This document shows positions 4,968-5,298 of a stretch of DNA of 5,298 nt, in pieces. Positions within the stretch are counted from its first letter, which is position 1. Each line of letters opens with the position of its first letter. The notes under the pieces are model-generated. The model did not search any database. It was given only the letters and a program-made list of their open reading frames with translations, and was not told where the DNA came from. A program made the translations under genes and the position numbers. This stretch comes from Vampirovibrionales bacterium (GTDB lineage Bacteria > Cyanobacteriota > Vampirovibrionia > Vampirovibrionales > JAGQHJ01): NCBI GenBank assembly GCA_025451145.1, contig JANWKX010000059.1, positions 1 to 5,298 on the forward strand, read 5' to 3'.

Positions 4968-5298
4968 CTAAGCGGGAACCCTTTCTTCAACAGCCTCTAT
5001 TGTTTTTAGCAGTGAGTCTTTATCAAAGACGTTAAAAACTTTGGCGCTGCGATCAAAGCGTTTAATCATCCCTGTCAGGACTTTTCCAGGCCCGAATTCA
5101 ATATAGGTGTCAATCCCTTGAGCCTGCATCACACGCATGGTCTCAGACCAACGAACCGAATCCTTGATTTGCATTTGAAGTTTACGAGCAAATTGGGAGC
5201 CTTCGGTTGTCAACGCAGCGTCGATATTGGTAATGACCGGAATACTGGCATTCTGGAAGTTAAATGACTTGACATACTCACCAAATTTTTCACTGGCC
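4968..5298 (-). CDS. fabD: Malonyl-CoA:ACP transacylase, C-terminal part (5' truncated by window)
   Basis: The frame is open from the window edge (first full codon at 5297-5295) and ends at TAG 4970-4968, giving the last 109 residues. FabD transfers malonate from CoA to ACP, supplying the elongation substrate. The visible part starts with ASEKFGEYV, directly after where the conserved active-site histidine segment (HS-x-L-M-x-P-A) would end. It continues with IPVITNIDA, SVRWSETMR (the conserved V-R-W) and the hallmark IEFGPGKVLTGMIKR near residues 66-80 of the visible part. The GxSxG nucleophile and the histidine lie outside the window, so catalytic completeness cannot be judged. The TTG at 5213 is internal, not a start. 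It is the first gene of the visible fab block, and its stop abuts the fabG start. Confidence 0.95.
   Translation of the reverse strand, partial: ASEKFGEYVKSFNFQNASIPVITNIDAALTTEGSQFARKLQMQIKDSVRWSETMRVMQAQGIDTYIEFGPGKVLTGMIKRFDRSAKVFNVFDKDSLLKTIEAVEERVPA

Noticed and set aside
1..5298. tRNA, rRNA, CRISPR, insertion sequence or attachment site
   Set aside because: No cloverleaf, regular spacer-repeat array, transposase fragment or terminal inverted repeat pair was seen.

Overview
The window is a dense bacterial segment with seven supported protein-coding genes, two of them cut by a window edge, arranged as two convergent blocks. The + strand block (1-1810) holds the end of an FlhA-type export gate gene followed by a complete FliI/SctN-type export ATPase gene, both parts of a flagellar or closely related type III export apparatus. 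The - strand block (5298-1823) reads fabD (partial), fabG, acpP, fabF, which is the classical type II fatty acid synthesis cluster, followed in the same direction by a HigBA-like toxin-antitoxin pair. The antitoxin and the ATPase gene end tail to tail, 12 bases apart.

Organism: a bacterium carrying flagellar/type III export genes, with mid GC content in the housekeeping genes and visibly lower GC in the toxin-antitoxin pair. The GFGGHN ending of FabF, the style of the FabD C-terminus and the higB/higA pair remind me of Cyanobacteriota. Photosynthetic cyanobacteria lack flagella, so a non-photosynthetic relative (Vampirovibrionia/Melainabacteria type) is a tentative guess. This rests on recalled family resemblance only, and another flagellated lineage is possible.

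Layout: 1-284, flhA 3' end. 285-442, an unusual 158-base interval with a 14-base perfect palindrome, three degenerate tandem heptads and a 42-codon ORF with a Shine-Dalgarno abutting the flhA stop; it looks more like a small dispersed element than a gene. 443-1810, fliI. 1823-2498, antitoxin and toxin genes. 2491-2533, the toxin promoter and a perfect inverted repeat overlapping the toxin start codon. 2534-2619, a short intergenic stretch with a possible terminator for the fab operon. 2620-5298, fabF, acpP, fabG, fabD on the - strand, with a structured leader ahead of fabF.

How the genes work together: FabD loads malonate onto holo-AcpP, FabF condenses it with the growing acyl chain and FabG reduces the resulting ketone. 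FlhA and FliI act together at the export gate of a flagellum or injectisome. The toxin-antitoxin pair is a self-regulated accessory module between the two housekeeping blocks. No insertion sequence, RNA gene, CRISPR array or clearly new multi-gene system is visible. The most unusual material is the flhA-fliI interval, followed by the probable leaderless toxin mRNA and the structured fabF leader.
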